Counted from the stretch's first letter, positions 45,206 to 54,581 are shown. The stretch: 64,000 nucleotides of DNA from CALJTV01 sp036821185 (GCA_036821185.1 DAISKD010000001.1:124001-188000), one strand, 5' to 3'. Made by a program: numbers and translations. The notes: a model not told the origin generated them from the sequence alone.

Positions 45206-45895
45206 ATGGCACGGTTGATGAAAACCGAGAGTTCTTCTAAAATGCTGCCAAACATGTCGGACAAGGAAAGGCCTCACACAGCAGTCGAATTCGACAAAAC
45301 TTCCGCTCTAGGAGAAAACCAGCTCGAACAAGATGTAGCACAACTTAAAAGTAGCCTCAGGCAGCTCCCCGAGCCAATGGTCAATCCTCCCTTCATAATT
45401 GTAAGCGGGCTTCCTGGCACAGGCAAGTCTTTTTTCTGCCGCAGACTGGCATCAAGATTTCCGGCATGTATTGTTGAGAGCGATGCTATGCGTAAGACAC
45501 TATTCTCTTCACCCCAATATAGTGCTGCCGAGAATTCCCGTCTTTTCGCAGCTTGCCATGTACTTATCCAACAACTGCTCAGCGAAGGGATACCCGTCAT
45601 CTTCGACGCTACCAACCTTTCAGAACATCACCGCGAACGACTATATCACATTGCTGACAGGACTGGTGCCCGGCTGTTTCTAGTACGCGTAGTAGCACCG
45701 CCTTCGATAGCTTATGAGCGACTGCAAGCGCGAAAAGAACACCAGGACCCCGAAGATAAGTCAGATGCCGACTGGGAAGTCTACAAACGCATGAGACAGA
45801 GAGTGGACAAAATCTGGCGCAACCATTTTGTCGTCGATACCTCCCGCGATATCACTCCAGTGCTTGACAAGATTGTCAAAACTCTAACTCGCTAA
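45206..45895 (+). CDS. P-loop kinase (AAA_33/polynucleotide-kinase-like)
   Basis: After an about 65-residue polar N-terminal part, this protein has Walker A GLPGTGKS, VESDAMRK and PVIFDATNLSEHHRERL, which are typical of small kinases related to polynucleotide kinase, zeta-like and YZGD-type families. It carries RVVAPPSIAYERLQARK as the lid region. The ATG at 45206 is taken; a GTG nine bases earlier is also open, and neither has a clear ribosome binding site. The substrate is unknown. Confidence 0.75.
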   Translation: MARLMKTESSSKMLPNMSDKERPHTAVEFDKTSALGENQLEQDVAQLKSSLRQLPEPMVNPPFIIVSGLPGTGKSFFCRRLASRFPACIVESDAMRKTLFSSPQYSAAENSRLFAACHVLIQQLLSEGIPVIFDATNLSEHHRERLYHIADRTGARLFLVRVVAPPSIAYERLQARKEHQDPEDKSDADWEVYKRMRQRVDKIWRNHFVVDTSRDITPVLDKIVKTLTR

Positions 45896-46001
45896 CGTCA
45901 CTAAAGGACCTACTTTACTCGTGAAGCACGGCAAGTTAAAATAAACTACGTCTTGGCCTATATTGTGAAACTAGTGTACTGATTGCTTAGGGAGGCAGAC
46001 T

Positions 46002-47507
46002 TTGAGAATCGAAACCATTTCAGCTGATATCACTGCAGTGCAAGCTGATGCTGTGGTGGTGAATCTTTTTGAAGGTCTGAGGACACCAGGTGGGGCCACA
46101 GCAGCTATGGACAAGGCACTGAATGGAGCCATCACCAAGCTGATAGAGCATGGTGAAATCAAGGGAAAATTGGGCGAGATAACTATCATTCATAGCTTGG
46201 AGAAAATACCAGCCAGGATCGTAGCCGTGGTTGGGCTGGGAAAACAAGCCGAATTTAGTCCTGACAAATTGCGGAGTTGCTCGGCGGAGTTTTGCCGGCA
46301 CTTGCGCAAGCTAAACTGCCAGCGTGTAGCCACAATAGTCCATGGAGCTGGTACCGGGAGACTTGAACCCACTACTGCAGCACAAGCTATAGTTGAAGGC
46401 AGCCTCTTGGGGCTCTACCGGTTCAAAAAGTACTTGACCAAAGAGCCTGGAAATCAAGATATTGAGGAACTTCTACTGGTAGAGCGGGACGAAAAAAAGC
46501 TTGGTCAGCTGAAGGCAGGTTGTGAAAAGGGGAGAATTTTGGCTGAAGCCACCAACTTGGCACGGGACTGGATAAACGAGCCAGCGAACTACATGACGCC
46601 CGCTGAACTGGCAAGAAAAGCTGAGGAGTTGGCATCCACTTACAACCTTGATATAACAGTCTTCGACAAGGAACAGATGGAAGCAGAGGGAATGGGTGCC
46701 CTGCTTGGGGTAGCACGCGGTAGCCAACAACCGCCAAAACTGATTGTTTTAAGCTACAAGGGCAATAAGGACTCCACAAGCACTATTGGTTTCCTGGGCA
46801 AGGGGATAACTTTCGATTCCGGCGGGATCTCCATAAAACCCTCAGAGGGTATGGGCGAGATGAAAGGCGATATGGCAGGAGCTGCAGCCGTCATAGCAGC
46901 CATGGCAGCCATTGCACAACTGAGGCCAAGAGTAAATGTCATCGCTATTGCCCCAGCCACAGAAAACATGCCCAGCGGCAATGCTTTCAAACCTGGAGAT
47001 GTACTTAGGGCGGCCAATGGTAAGACGATCGAGATCGAAACCACTGATGCTGAAGGGAGGCTTATTCTTGCAGACGCCTTGAGCTACGCCGTCAAGCTGA
47101 AACTATCACCTTTAATAGATATTGCTACTTTGACCGGCGCATGTCGTGTGGCACTGGGTAACGTCTGTAGCGGGTTGTTTGGTAACTCACAAGAGCTTAT
47201 TGAAAGGGTTCTAAAAGCGGCTGGCGATGCCGGCGAAAAGCTTTGGCAAATGCCCATGTACGAAGAGTACAAAGAACAGAACAAAAGTGACATTGCCGAC
47301 ATCAAGAACAGCGGAGGTAGATGGGCAGGGGCTATTACTGCCGCACAGTTCCTTGCCGAGTTTGTGGGAGACACACCTTGGGTACACATTGACATAGCCG
47401 GCACATCGTTCAGAGAAAAGGAGTCCGGTTATCTTCCCAAGGGGGCTACAGGAGTGGGCGTGCGTACTTTAGTCAACTTTGCTCTGAATTCAGTAGCGCA
47501 TGCTTAG
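46002..47507 (+). CDS. pepA: Leucyl aminopeptidase (M17)
   Basis: This cytosolic dimetal aminopeptidase has 501 residues. Its C-terminal catalytic domain has GKGITFDSGGISIKP with a metal Lys/Asp and the signature TTDAEGRLILADAL (the usual first residue Asn is Thr). The N-terminal macro-like domain is normal. The start is TTG at 46002, with GGGAGG spaced six bases upstream. Confidence 0.95.
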   Translation: MRIETISADITAVQADAVVVNLFEGLRTPGGATAAMDKALNGAITKLIEHGEIKGKLGEITIIHSLEKIPARIVAVVGLGKQAEFSPDKLRSCSAEFCRHLRKLNCQRVATIVHGAGTGRLEPTTAAQAIVEGSLLGLYRFKKYLTKEPGNQDIEELLLVERDEKKLGQLKAGCEKGRILAEATNLARDWINEPANYMTPAELARKAEELASTYNLDITVFDKEQMEAEGMGALLGVARGSQQPPKLIVLSYKGNKDSTSTIGFLGKGITFDSGGISIKPSEGMGEMKGDMAGAAAVIAAMAAIAQLRPRVNVIAIAPATENMPSGNAFKPGDVLRAANGKTIEIETTDAEGRLILADALSYAVKLKLSPLIDIATLTGACRVALGNVCSGLFGNSQELIERVLKAAGDAGEKLWQMPMYEEYKEQNKSDIADIKNSGGRWAGAITAAQFLAEFVGDTPWVHIDIAGTSFREKESGYLPKGATGVGVRTLVNFALNSVAHA

Positions 47508-47565
47508 GGCATGTTATATAATAAAAGGCGCGCTATGTAACGATAACTACCAAGGAGGCAAAAAA

Positions 47566-48216
47566 ATGAAGGTAAAGTGGTTGGGACACGCATGTTTTCT
47601 GATCACTTCAGACAGTGGACTGAGGATCATCACAGACCCGTATATCCAGGGTAGCGGACTCAACTATTCGCCCATTGACGAGTCTGCAGATATTGTGACT
47701 GTAAGTCACGACCATTTCGACCATAACAACGTTTCTGCGGTGAAAGGAAACCCGGAGGTAGTGAAAGGTGGCGGTACAAAGACCGTCAAAGGCGCCCAAT
47801 TTAAAGGAGTAGCCACCTATCATGATGAGGCCAAAGGCAGTCAACGGGGCAACAATGTGGTATTATGCTTCTCTATAGACGGCATAAGTGTCTGCCATTT
47901 AGGCGACCTGGGACACAGGCTGAGCAAAGAGGAAATTGCGCAGATCGGAATTGTGGACATACTGCTTGTACCGGTCGGAGGCTTCTTCACCATAGACGCT
48001 AAGGTAGCTAGCCAGATATGTGAAGACCTGAAGCCGAAAGTAATTATTCCCATGCATTTTAAGACCCCGAAGTGCGATGATTTTCCCATAAGCCCGGTAG
48101 ATGACTTCCTCGCCGGTAAACCTAACGTAAAGAGGCTAAATTCTAGCGAAGCTAATTTCAAGGCTTCAGAACTCCCTAAAACCACAGAGATCGTGGTGCT
48201 CCAACCAGCAAAGTAA
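47566..48216 (+). CDS. UPF0173 family metal-dependent hydrolase
   Basis: The 216-residue metallo-beta-lactamase-fold protein starts MKVKWLGHACFLI, has TVSHDHFDHNN and LGDLGHRLSKEE, and PMHFKTPKC near the end, all features of UPF0173. An earlier in-frame codon overlaps pepA, but AAGGAGG is spaced correctly for the ATG at 47566. The physiological substrate is unknown. Confidence 0.92.
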   Translation: MKVKWLGHACFLITSDSGLRIITDPYIQGSGLNYSPIDESADIVTVSHDHFDHNNVSAVKGNPEVVKGGGTKTVKGAQFKGVATYHDEAKGSQRGNNVVLCFSIDGISVCHLGDLGHRLSKEEIAQIGIVDILLVPVGGFFTIDAKVASQICEDLKPKVIIPMHFKTPKCDDFPISPVDDFLAGKPNVKRLNSSEANFKASELPKTTEIVVLQPAK

Positions 48217-48259
48217 AGGCGGTAGCTGGCAAAGAGAGCTTTATCTGTGGGCTGCAGCC

Positions 48260-48958
48260 TTAAGAGGTGGTGAAAAATTCCCAAGCAGCACGCGCTGCTT
48301 CAATTTCTGCTGCTTTTTTACTCCTACCCGAGCCCCACCCGACTGCCCAGTCTCCCAGCTTCACTTCTACAGTGAAATGCCTGGCATGGTCAGGTCCGGA
48401 AACTGCCACAACCTGGTAGGTGGGTATTTGCTTAAATTTTGCCTGGGTGAACTCCTGCAACAGTGCCTTGTAGTTCCGCCTCCTACCCGCACCTGTAGCG
48501 ATTGCCAGCTCCTCTCCAAGCTGAGACAGAACAAAATTACGCACCGTATCAATCCCTCGGTCAAGAAAAATAGCACCTATAAGGGCTTCGAAAGCATCGG
48601 CAAGATTTGTCTCTCGTTCCCTGCCGCCCGTTAATTCCTCGCCCTTGCCCAGAAGGAGATGGTTCCCTAAGCTTATCCTGAGAGCATGTCTGGCTAAAGT
48701 CTCCTGCCTTATCAGCGAAACTCGAAGCTCTGTCAGTTCGCCTTCATTCAATCCAGGGAAATTGCAGTACAGTATCTCTGTGACCACAAAGTTGAGCACA
48801 GCGTCACCTAGAAACTCGAGGCGCTCATTGTCGATGGTAACTGTACCAGGACTCTCGTGCACGTAAGAAGGGTGAGTCAGCGCCTGTTGCAGTAAACCAA
48901 CGTCGTTAAACTTGACGCCGATGGCCTTTTGCAATATGTCCCAGCTATCCAATTTCAT
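48260..48958 (-). CDS. rnc: Ribonuclease III
   Basis: RNase III processes double-stranded rRNA and mRNA precursors. The 232-residue protein has the catalytic NERLEFLGDAVL (about 42-53), the second acidic site ETNLADAFEALIGAIFLD, and a C-terminal dsRNA-binding domain ending GWGSGRSKKAAEIEAARAAWE. It is convergent with the UPF0173 gene and lies beside the tRNA pair. Confidence 0.96.
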   Translation of the reverse strand: MKLDSWDILQKAIGVKFNDVGLLQQALTHPSYVHESPGTVTIDNERLEFLGDAVLNFVVTEILYCNFPGLNEGELTELRVSLIRQETLARHALRISLGNHLLLGKGEELTGGRERETNLADAFEALIGAIFLDRGIDTVRNFVLSQLGEELAIATGAGRRRNYKALLQEFTQAKFKQIPTYQVVAVSGPDHARHFTVEVKLGDWAVGWGSGRSKKAAEIEAARAAWEFFTTS

Positions 48959-49011
48959 TAGCTCCTGTTACCCAGAGTATAGCAGGCAATTTTCAGCCCA
49001 GCAAAACCGCC

Positions 49012-49041
49012 TTGTATTATGCAAAGCTGTTTTGCTATAAT
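49012..49041 (+). promoter_or_regulatory. Promoter for the tRNA-Gln/tRNA-Glu pair
   Basis: TTGTAT (49012-49017) and a perfect TATAAT (49036-49041) are 18 bases apart; the tRNA-Gln begins 11 bases past the -10. Confidence 0.7.
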
Positions 49042-49052
49042 CCATCGCTGGA

Positions 49053-49126
49053 TGGGGATTCGTCTAGCGGTAGGACAGCGGACTCTGGATCCGTATGGCC
49101 AGGTTCGAATCCTGGATCCCCAGCCA
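49053..49126 (+). tRNA. tRNA-Gln (anticodon CUG)
   Basis: Acceptor arms TGGGGAT and ATCCCCA pair, the anticodon loop is CTCTGGA, the T arm is CAGGTTCGAATCCTG and CCA is encoded. The U1-A72 pair is typical of tRNA-Gln. Confidence 0.95.
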
Positions 49127-49133
49127 TCTCTAC

Positions 49134-49210
49134 GGCGCATTCGTCTAGCGGCCTAGGACACCTCCCTCTCAAGGAGGAGATCACCGGTTCGAATCCGGTA
49201 TGCGCTACCA
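49134..49210 (+). tRNA. tRNA-Glu (anticodon CUC)
   Basis: Acceptor arms GGCGCAT and ATGCGCT pair with a G.U at 1-72. The anticodon loop is CTCTCAA, the T arm is CCGGTTCGAATCCGG and CCA is encoded. It follows tRNA-Gln by seven bases and is probably transcribed with it. Confidence 0.94.
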
Positions 49211-49674
49211 CGCAAAACCTTTTTCACCAACAAGTCGAAGCCTCTACACAGCCGTTGCATCTGACTTCTCACACGGTTGCGAAGGCAACCTACAGAGCTT
49301 GGATCTCGAGAGCGGTTCAAATGGCAGTGACTAACACTTTTCCATGATAAGAAATGCGTGATTAGCAATAAGACGGAGGCCACGCGTTATACTTGATATC
49401 CAATTATATACTCAGGACAGACACCTGACTGGCCCCACCATCAGTATAGCAAAAGACTCACCACTGGCATTGTGCATAAGACAGATGGCTGTAAGGACAA
49501 GGAGTTCACTTTAACGACGAGATAGAGAACCACAGACGATAAAAGTCTATCCCGCCATCATTATGGCAAAGCGCAGGCTAGACGCTGCCCCAGGCTCCTA
49601 CCGAAGATCGCCTGTGTTAAGAGATGATCTCTGGATAGGAGCCAGTTCATTTTTGTGTTCTCTGCGGTACGTCA
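49211..49674 (+). other. 464-base stretch with no supported gene
   Basis: No reading frame with a sensible start or family motif is seen. The only structure noted is an inverted repeat, GGCTCCTA (49593-49600) and TAGGAGCC (49636-49643), with a 35-base interior and no clean T-run, just past the end of the minus-strand gene at 49675. Confidence 0.5.
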
Positions 49675-50409
49675 CTATTGTAAGTAGCGTTTAGCAGCCT
49701 TAGCTGCAAACCTGGCAACAACCTCGTGAGCATGTTCTTTGATGGGGAGCCCGTGGCCAAAACAGATGACCTCAAAATCGAGCCCCAGGATCTTGCTAAT
49801 AGAACGTACTTCCTGGGCTATGTCCACAGTGAACATCAAGGCTGGCAGCCTTAACCCGAATCGATGCGCAAGCACGTCGCCGACAATAAGCACTTTCTTG
49901 CGCTCAAGCCATAAGCAGATACTGCCCGGTGTATGCCCTGGAGTGTGTACTACTTGCATACCGCCGAGCAGTGGCAACATGTCACCATCTTTGACCACCG
50001 TATCCACCTTCACCGGTGTGAACGCCCACGACCAGTTAAACGAAGCCATATATTTGCTTAACCAAGCTGGCCTTTGTGGACCTGGATGAGGTAGGGTACC
50101 ATCTATATAAGGAGCATCCTCTATATGGACTGTCACATTGGCGCCTGTCAACCCTTTCAGTATAGCTATGTTGCCGGTATGGTCTGGGTGGTGGTGTGTA
50201 ATGATTACTCGCTTTATATCCAAAAGCGAGTAACCAAGGCTGCGTGCAGCACTGGCTATGGCCCCAAGCCGACCTTTGAAACCAGTATCTACCAGCGTAA
50301 GTCCATCGTCAACTACGAAGTAGATGTTAACTCCAAGGATGCCGCTACCACACGAACCACCAACTTGATAAATGCCAGGTACAATTTCACTAAACTGACG
50401 GCCTATCAT
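49675..50409 (-). CDS. Metallo-beta-lactamase-fold hydrolase
   Basis: The 244-residue protein has LVDTGFKGRL, the zinc motif THHHPDHTGN, VHTPGHTPGSICLW and GDVLAHRFG, followed by CFGHGLPI. It is of the glyoxalase II-like type; the substrate is unknown. It is not close in sequence to the one at 27926. Its stop is near the inverted repeat at 49593-49643. Confidence 0.9.
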   Translation of the reverse strand: MIGRQFSEIVPGIYQVGGSCGSGILGVNIYFVVDDGLTLVDTGFKGRLGAIASAARSLGYSLLDIKRVIITHHHPDHTGNIAILKGLTGANVTVHIEDAPYIDGTLPHPGPQRPAWLSKYMASFNWSWAFTPVKVDTVVKDGDMLPLLGGMQVVHTPGHTPGSICLWLERKKVLIVGDVLAHRFGLRLPALMFTVDIAQEVRSISKILGLDFEVICFGHGLPIKEHAHEVVARFAAKAAKRYLQ

Positions 50410-50634
50410 TTGGAACTCGAACTACTGGAGCAAATTTTACTACTAAGAAATCCCGTAGGCTAAGCACCTTCACCCAAAAGTTGTAGGAAAAACAGTCGCG
50501 GGCATCGGTCGCTCATCCTAGAACAAAAACAGTAAGTCAATATCATACATGTCGCTGATTATTCGTGTTAGCACATGGGAGATAATGAAATCAAGAGCAG
50601 GTAAAGAGTCCCACATCTAAGGAGGAAAAAGGCA

Positions 50635-50766
50635 ATGGCAAAGGTAAATAAATTAACAGAGGCATTATCCCAGCACAAAGAACTCTGGTGGCTTTTAAGC
50701 AGCATCGCCGTCTGTGTAACTGGGCTATTCGGCATCGCGACCACCGCATTCATCTGGTACCTGTAG
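50635..50766 (+). CDS. 43-residue single-span membrane peptide
   Basis: ATG at 50635 has AAGGAGG about ten bases upstream. The product has a polar N-terminus (about 1-17) and one hydrophobic span (about 18-41) ending WYL. A large inverted repeat (50776-50824) lies ten bases behind it. No family is recognised; the ribosome binding site and length suggest a real microprotein. The rest of the 50410-50892 gap shows no other gene. Confidence 0.6.
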   Translation: MAKVNKLTEALSQHKELWWLLSSIAVCVTGLFGIATTAFIWYL

Positions 50767-50775
50767 TCAAAACAA

Positions 50776-50824
50776 GAGGAAAGGGCTCCCCTCTCCCGAT
50801 TAGATAAAGAGAAGCCCTTTCCTC
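50776..50824. terminator. Inverted repeat between two convergent genes
   Basis: GAGGAAAGGGCT and AGCCCTTTCCTC form a perfect 12-bp stem around a 25-base interior. No T-run follows on either strand, so it may be a weak bidirectional terminator or a stabilising structure. Confidence 0.5.
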
Positions 50825-50892
50825 CACGACTGTCCTGCACTCCCCCAGCAGCCTGCGCAGAATGTATGACTATGCCGAAATCTATCCAGCAG

Positions 50893-51669
50893 TTACTCTC
50901 CCCGCCACACCGGCTCTCGCTTTTGAACGAACGCCAGCATACCTTCTTGAGCATCCTTCGTTTGGGCTACCCTTCGTGACCCTTCTCGCTCAATCTTTAT
51001 ACCCTCCTCGATAGGCACTTCCAAGCCACGGGTGACACAATCCAGAATGATACTTACCGCAATAGGAGCCTTCTTTGCCAATGCTCTAGCAAATTCTTTG
51101 GCATCATTTAGAACCTCGCCTGGCTTTGAGACTCGAGTGATAAGCCCTATCTGCAGAGCCTCAGGAGCCCTGATCGGCGTCCCCATCAGAAGCATCTCAA
51201 GGGCACGGGTCTTGCCAACAAGACGGGGCAGACGCTGGGTGCCACCCCAGCCAGGAATAATACCGCGCTCTATCTCAGGCTGACCTATAACTGCCCTTTC
51301 TGCGTCAACCATAAACCTGAAATGGCAAGCCATCGCCAGCTCACAACCACCACCAAGAGCATACCCATTGATGGCTGCAATAACCGGCTTCGGATAACGC
51401 TCAATGCTTAGGAATACCTCATTGCCATCGGGACCAGGCTCTCCACCACGCCCTTCCACCGCACTTTTTATGTCAAATCCTGCAGAAAAACCCCTGTCAC
51501 CAGCACCGGTAATGATCAATACCCGTATAGACTTGTCGTCTTTGAACTCGGTTAAAGCTGCATCCAGCTCTCTTAGTACCGTTGAGTTTATTGGGTTGGC
51601 TGGGGGGCGATTCAACGTTATGATTCCGATATTCTCTTCTCGCTCGACTATCAGGGTTTCGTACGGCAT
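50893..51669 (-). CDS. Enoyl-CoA hydratase/isomerase
   Basis: This 258-residue crotonase-fold protein hydrates trans-enoyl-CoA. It has the oxyanion-hole segment ITGAGDRGFSAGFDIKSA, AAINGYALGGGCELAMAC and the GIIPGWGGTQRLPRLVG stretch with the second catalytic Glu just upstream (PEIERG). An in-frame codon at 51699 is open, but AAAAGGAGG directly precedes the ATG at 51669. It fits with the beta-oxidation genes at 57-61 kb. Confidence 0.93.
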   Translation of the reverse strand: MPYETLIVEREENIGIITLNRPPANPINSTVLRELDAALTEFKDDKSIRVLIITGAGDRGFSAGFDIKSAVEGRGGEPGPDGNEVFLSIERYPKPVIAAINGYALGGGCELAMACHFRFMVDAERAVIGQPEIERGIIPGWGGTQRLPRLVGKTRALEMLLMGTPIRAPEALQIGLITRVSKPGEVLNDAKEFARALAKKAPIAVSIILDCVTRGLEVPIEEGIKIEREGSRRVAQTKDAQEGMLAFVQKREPVWRGE

Positions 51670-51891
51670 ATTGTCCTCCTTTTCAGCGCTTTCAAACATG
51701 TGCCCGAACTAGTACAATTATGGTCTAGTCGCCCTCGGTAACTCGCAGCTATCACCCCCTTTCGTTCCATCCATGATTCTTGTCGGTGGCATCAAGCGAA
51801 TAGCTTATCCAGCAGCCCAAGCAACAAAATGCTAACACTTCCCCCCACAGGTGTCAACAACGCTGAACCCATCTGGCGCCAAGCATGGATA

Positions 51892-51920
51892 TTGATTTAT
51901 TGTTCCCAGCAAAATATACT
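51892..51920 (+). promoter_or_regulatory. Promoter for the mini elongation-factor-like gene
   Basis: TTGATT (51892-51897) and TATACT (51915-51920) are 17 bases apart. Confidence 0.65.
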
Positions 51921-51967
51921 AGTTATGGTATACGGCCTGCGACTGGAGGAAAAGGAGGTGAGTCGAA

Positions 51968-52222
51968 ATGCCAGAAATTGAGATTGGGCAGGTAAGCGAT
52001 TTCTTTGCCAGACCCGTGGTAGCAGGTATTACTCTCACCGGGTCGTTAAAAGTGGGTGACAAGATCCACATCAAAGGGCACACCACGGACCTGGAACTTA
52101 CTGTACAGTCCATGCAAATCAACAATGTAAATGTTAACGAAGCTAAAGCTGGAGACTCCGTAGGGGTGAAAGTGCCTGACCGTGTGAGACGGGGAGACAA
52201 GGTTTACAAGGTTGTCCCTTAG
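51968..52222 (+). CDS. Stand-alone EF-Tu domain-2-like protein
   Basis: The 84-residue protein resembles only the second (beta-barrel) domain of translational GTPases: VSDFFARPVVAGITLTGSLKVGDKIHI, then LTVQSMQINNVNVNEAKAGDSVGVKV and RRGDKVYKV. It has no G domain. AAGGAGGTGAG precedes the ATG well, and a good promoter is present. The function is unknown. Its stop overlaps the ribH stop by four bases on the opposite strand. Confidence 0.85.
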   Translation: MPEIEIGQVSDFFARPVVAGITLTGSLKVGDKIHIKGHTTDLELTVQSMQINNVNVNEAKAGDSVGVKVPDRVRRGDKVYKVVP

Positions 52223-52689
52223 CCGCCAATCGCTTTCATCAAGTTTGCCATCTCAATCGCACTTGTTGCTGCCACAAACCCGCGGTTCCCTTCCTTAGCT
52301 CCAGCCCGTTCAATAGCTTGCTCCAGAGTGTCGGCAGTTATAATCCCCTGAATAACTGGTAGCCCGGCGTCAAGGCTAACACGGGCAATACCCCTGTTGA
52401 CTTCGGCGGCAACATACTCAAAATGCGGTGTCCCACCCCGGATGACTGCTCCAAGGCATATAATTGCATTGTACTTCTTCGTCTCCGCTAACTTCTTGGC
52501 CACCAGTGGTATCTCCAGGCTGCCCGGAGTCCATGCCACATCGATGTCAGCTTCCTCCACACCATGTCGCAAGAGTGCATCTCTGGCACCTTCAAGCAAC
52601 CGCGATGTGATTACCTCATTGAATCTCGATACCACCACACCAAATTTCAGCCCCTTCCCGATCAGCATACCTTCATATCGTTTGGACAT
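52219..52689 (-). CDS. ribH: 6,7-dimethyl-8-ribityllumazine synthase
   Basis: RibH condenses the pyrimidine intermediate with 3,4-dihydroxybutanone phosphate to form lumazine. The 156-residue protein has VVSRFNEVITSRLLEGA, DVAWTPGSLEIPLVA, CLGAVIRGGTPHFEYVAAEV and TADTLEQAIERAG. It is the last gene of the riboflavin operon, 22 bases after ribBA. Confidence 0.98.
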   Translation of the reverse strand: MSKRYEGMLIGKGLKFGVVVSRFNEVITSRLLEGARDALLRHGVEEADIDVAWTPGSLEIPLVAKKLAETKKYNAIICLGAVIRGGTPHFEYVAAEVNRGIARVSLDAGLPVIQGIITADTLEQAIERAGAKEGNRGFVAATSAIEMANLMKAIGG

Positions 52690-52711
52690 ACTTGTCTCCC
52701 TCCTTAGCCCT

Positions 52712-53938
52712 TCAGTCTAACCTCGGCTCATCGTCAGTATCGACACCCAGCAGATGTCCCAGCTTTTCCTGCTTTGTTCTTAAATATTCCAGATTGTACG
52801 GCGTCGGCATAGTACGTAAGGGAACGGTCTCCACTATCTCCAGACCGTAACTTTGAAGCCCGATCACCTTTTTGGGATTATTGGTCAGAAGTCTAATCTT
52901 ATGTAAACCAAGGTCTGCCAATATCTGTGCGCCAATGCCGTAGTCACGGAGGTCAGGCTCGAAGCCTAAGGCAATGTTAGCCTCCACAGTATCCAATCCC
53001 TGGTCCTGGAGGGCATAAGCCTTGACCTTGTTATGGAAACCGATACCTCGTCCCTCCTGGCGCATATAAAGGAACACTCCTCTCCCCTCATTAGCTATCC
53101 TTTGCATCGCCATGTCAATTTGGTCACCGCAGTCACAGCGTAAGCTACCAAACACATCGCCGGTAAGGCACTCGCTGTGCACTCTGACCAGAACTGGTTC
53201 ATCCCCTGTAATATCACCCCGCATCAAAGCCAAATGCTCGTCAGGGTCTACTTTACTTTTATAGGCAATGATCATAAACTCTCCATACTTAGTGGGTAGC
53301 TTAGCCTCGGCCACCCGTACTATCAGCTTCTCATGGCGTCTCCTGTAAGCTATAAGGTCAGCTATGCTGACTATTTTCAGACCGTACTTTTCCGCCATCT
53401 TCTCTAGCTTGGGCAGGCGCGCCATAGTGCCATCGTCGTCCATTATCTCGCAGATCACACCAGCGGGATAAAGCCCAGCCAGCCTTGCCAGATCGACTAT
53501 AGCCTCAGTATGCCCTGCCCTGACTAGCACGCCACCCTCCCTAGCACGAATAGGAAAGATATGTCCAGGACGCGCCAGATCCTCGGGCTTCGTATTCGGA
53601 TCAAGTATCGCCTTCACAGTAGCAGCCCTGTCATAGGCAGAAATGCCGCTCGACGTCTTGTGCTTCGCTTCCACGGAGACGGTGAAGGCAGTACAAAATT
53701 TCGCAGTATTGTCCTGTACCATTAGCGGGATCTTTAGTTCGTCTAACCGCTGGCCGATAATAGGCATACATATGAGTCCCCTTGCATGCTTGGCCATGAA
53801 GTTAATAGCCTCAGGGGTCACCTTCTCGGCAGCAATAGCCAGGTCACCCTCGTTCTCCCGGTTCTCATCATCGACAATGATGACAAACTTCCCGGCTTTG
53901 ATGTCCTCTATTGCCTCTGGAATTGTTGCAAATGCCAT
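52712..53938 (-). CDS. ribBA: Bifunctional 3,4-dihydroxy-2-butanone-4-phosphate synthase/GTP cyclohydrolase II
   Basis: The N-terminal RibB half has VDDENRENEGDLAIAAE (catalytic acidic residues), and the C-terminal RibA half (from about 205) has HSECLTGDVFGSLRCDCGDQ with zinc Cys residues and YMRQEGRGIG. The 408-residue length is normal for the fusion. It starts at ATG 53938, seven bases after ribE. Confidence 0.98.
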   Translation of the reverse strand: MAFATIPEAIEDIKAGKFVIIVDDENRENEGDLAIAAEKVTPEAINFMAKHARGLICMPIIGQRLDELKIPLMVQDNTAKFCTAFTVSVEAKHKTSSGISAYDRAATVKAILDPNTKPEDLARPGHIFPIRAREGGVLVRAGHTEAIVDLARLAGLYPAGVICEIMDDDGTMARLPKLEKMAEKYGLKIVSIADLIAYRRRHEKLIVRVAEAKLPTKYGEFMIIAYKSKVDPDEHLALMRGDITGDEPVLVRVHSECLTGDVFGSLRCDCGDQIDMAMQRIANEGRGVFLYMRQEGRGIGFHNKVKAYALQDQGLDTVEANIALGFEPDLRDYGIGAQILADLGLHKIRLLTNNPKKVIGLQSYGLEIVETVPLRTMPTPYNLEYLRTKQEKLGHLLGVDTDDEPRLD

Positions 53939-53945
53939 TTGATGT

Positions 53946-54575
53946 TCACCTCGCCTTCACAAAACCGTATTTTTCTAGAAACTCTTCAGTCACCAAGTGA
54001 CCGTCTGCCCGCATTAAGCTTTCAACATACTTAGCTAGCACATCGACTTCAAGATTTACTATATCGCCAGGCCTTCTCTGCCCCAGCGTAGTGTGCTCTA
54101 GTGTATAGCCGACCAATGAGACCGAAAAGTTGTTGCCCTGCGGGCCGATCACGGTCAGACTGACACCATCAACCGCTATAAAACCCTTGTCGACTATATA
54201 CGGCATGAGATTTTTGGGGGCTGAGAATTTCATCATGACCGCCTCACCTTCTCGCCAGACCGAACTTACCATACCCATACCATCCACATGCCCCTGGACG
54301 AAATGCCCACCGAAACGTCCCGTTGCGGGCATAGCCCTTTCGAGGTTCGCCTTGTCCCCGTAGTGTAACCTGCCAAGATTAGTACGGCGAACAGTCTCCG
54401 GCATAAGCTCAACACAAAAGCCACTTCTGTCAATCGCGACTACTGTGAGACACACACCATTAACAGCTATGCTGTCCCCAGGTTTCATATCCTCGACCAC
54501 CTTTCTGGCTTCAATAGATAACCCTCTGGACAAATCTCTGACTGCCCCGACTTCTTCGACAATTCCGGTAAACAT
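53946..54575 (-). CDS. ribE: Riboflavin synthase, alpha subunit
   Basis: The enzyme dismutates two lumazines to riboflavin. The 209-residue protein starts MFTGIVEEVG, then has the two lumazine-binding repeats with SIAVNGVCLTV (about 35-45) and FIAVDGVSLTV (about 130-140) and HFVQGHVDG. It lies six bases after ribD. Confidence 0.97.
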   Translation of the reverse strand: MFTGIVEEVGAVRDLSRGLSIEARKVVEDMKPGDSIAVNGVCLTVVAIDRSGFCVELMPETVRRTNLGRLHYGDKANLERAMPATGRFGGHFVQGHVDGMGMVSSVWREGEAVMMKFSAPKNLMPYIVDKGFIAVDGVSLTVIGPQGNNFSVSLVGYTLEHTTLGQRRPGDIVNLEVDVLAKYVESLMRADGHLVTEEFLEKYGFVKAR

Positions 54576-54581
54576 GTCGCC

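Noticed and set aside
48958..49383. Minus-strand reading frames over the tRNA-Gln/tRNA-Glu genes
   Set aside because: They translate tRNA antisense, giving the well-known false RIRTGDLLLE-type peptide; the tRNAs explain the region.
49593..49643. Inverted repeat as an attachment site or terminator
   Set aside because: It has a long interior, no U-run and no integrase or duplicated tRNA end nearby.
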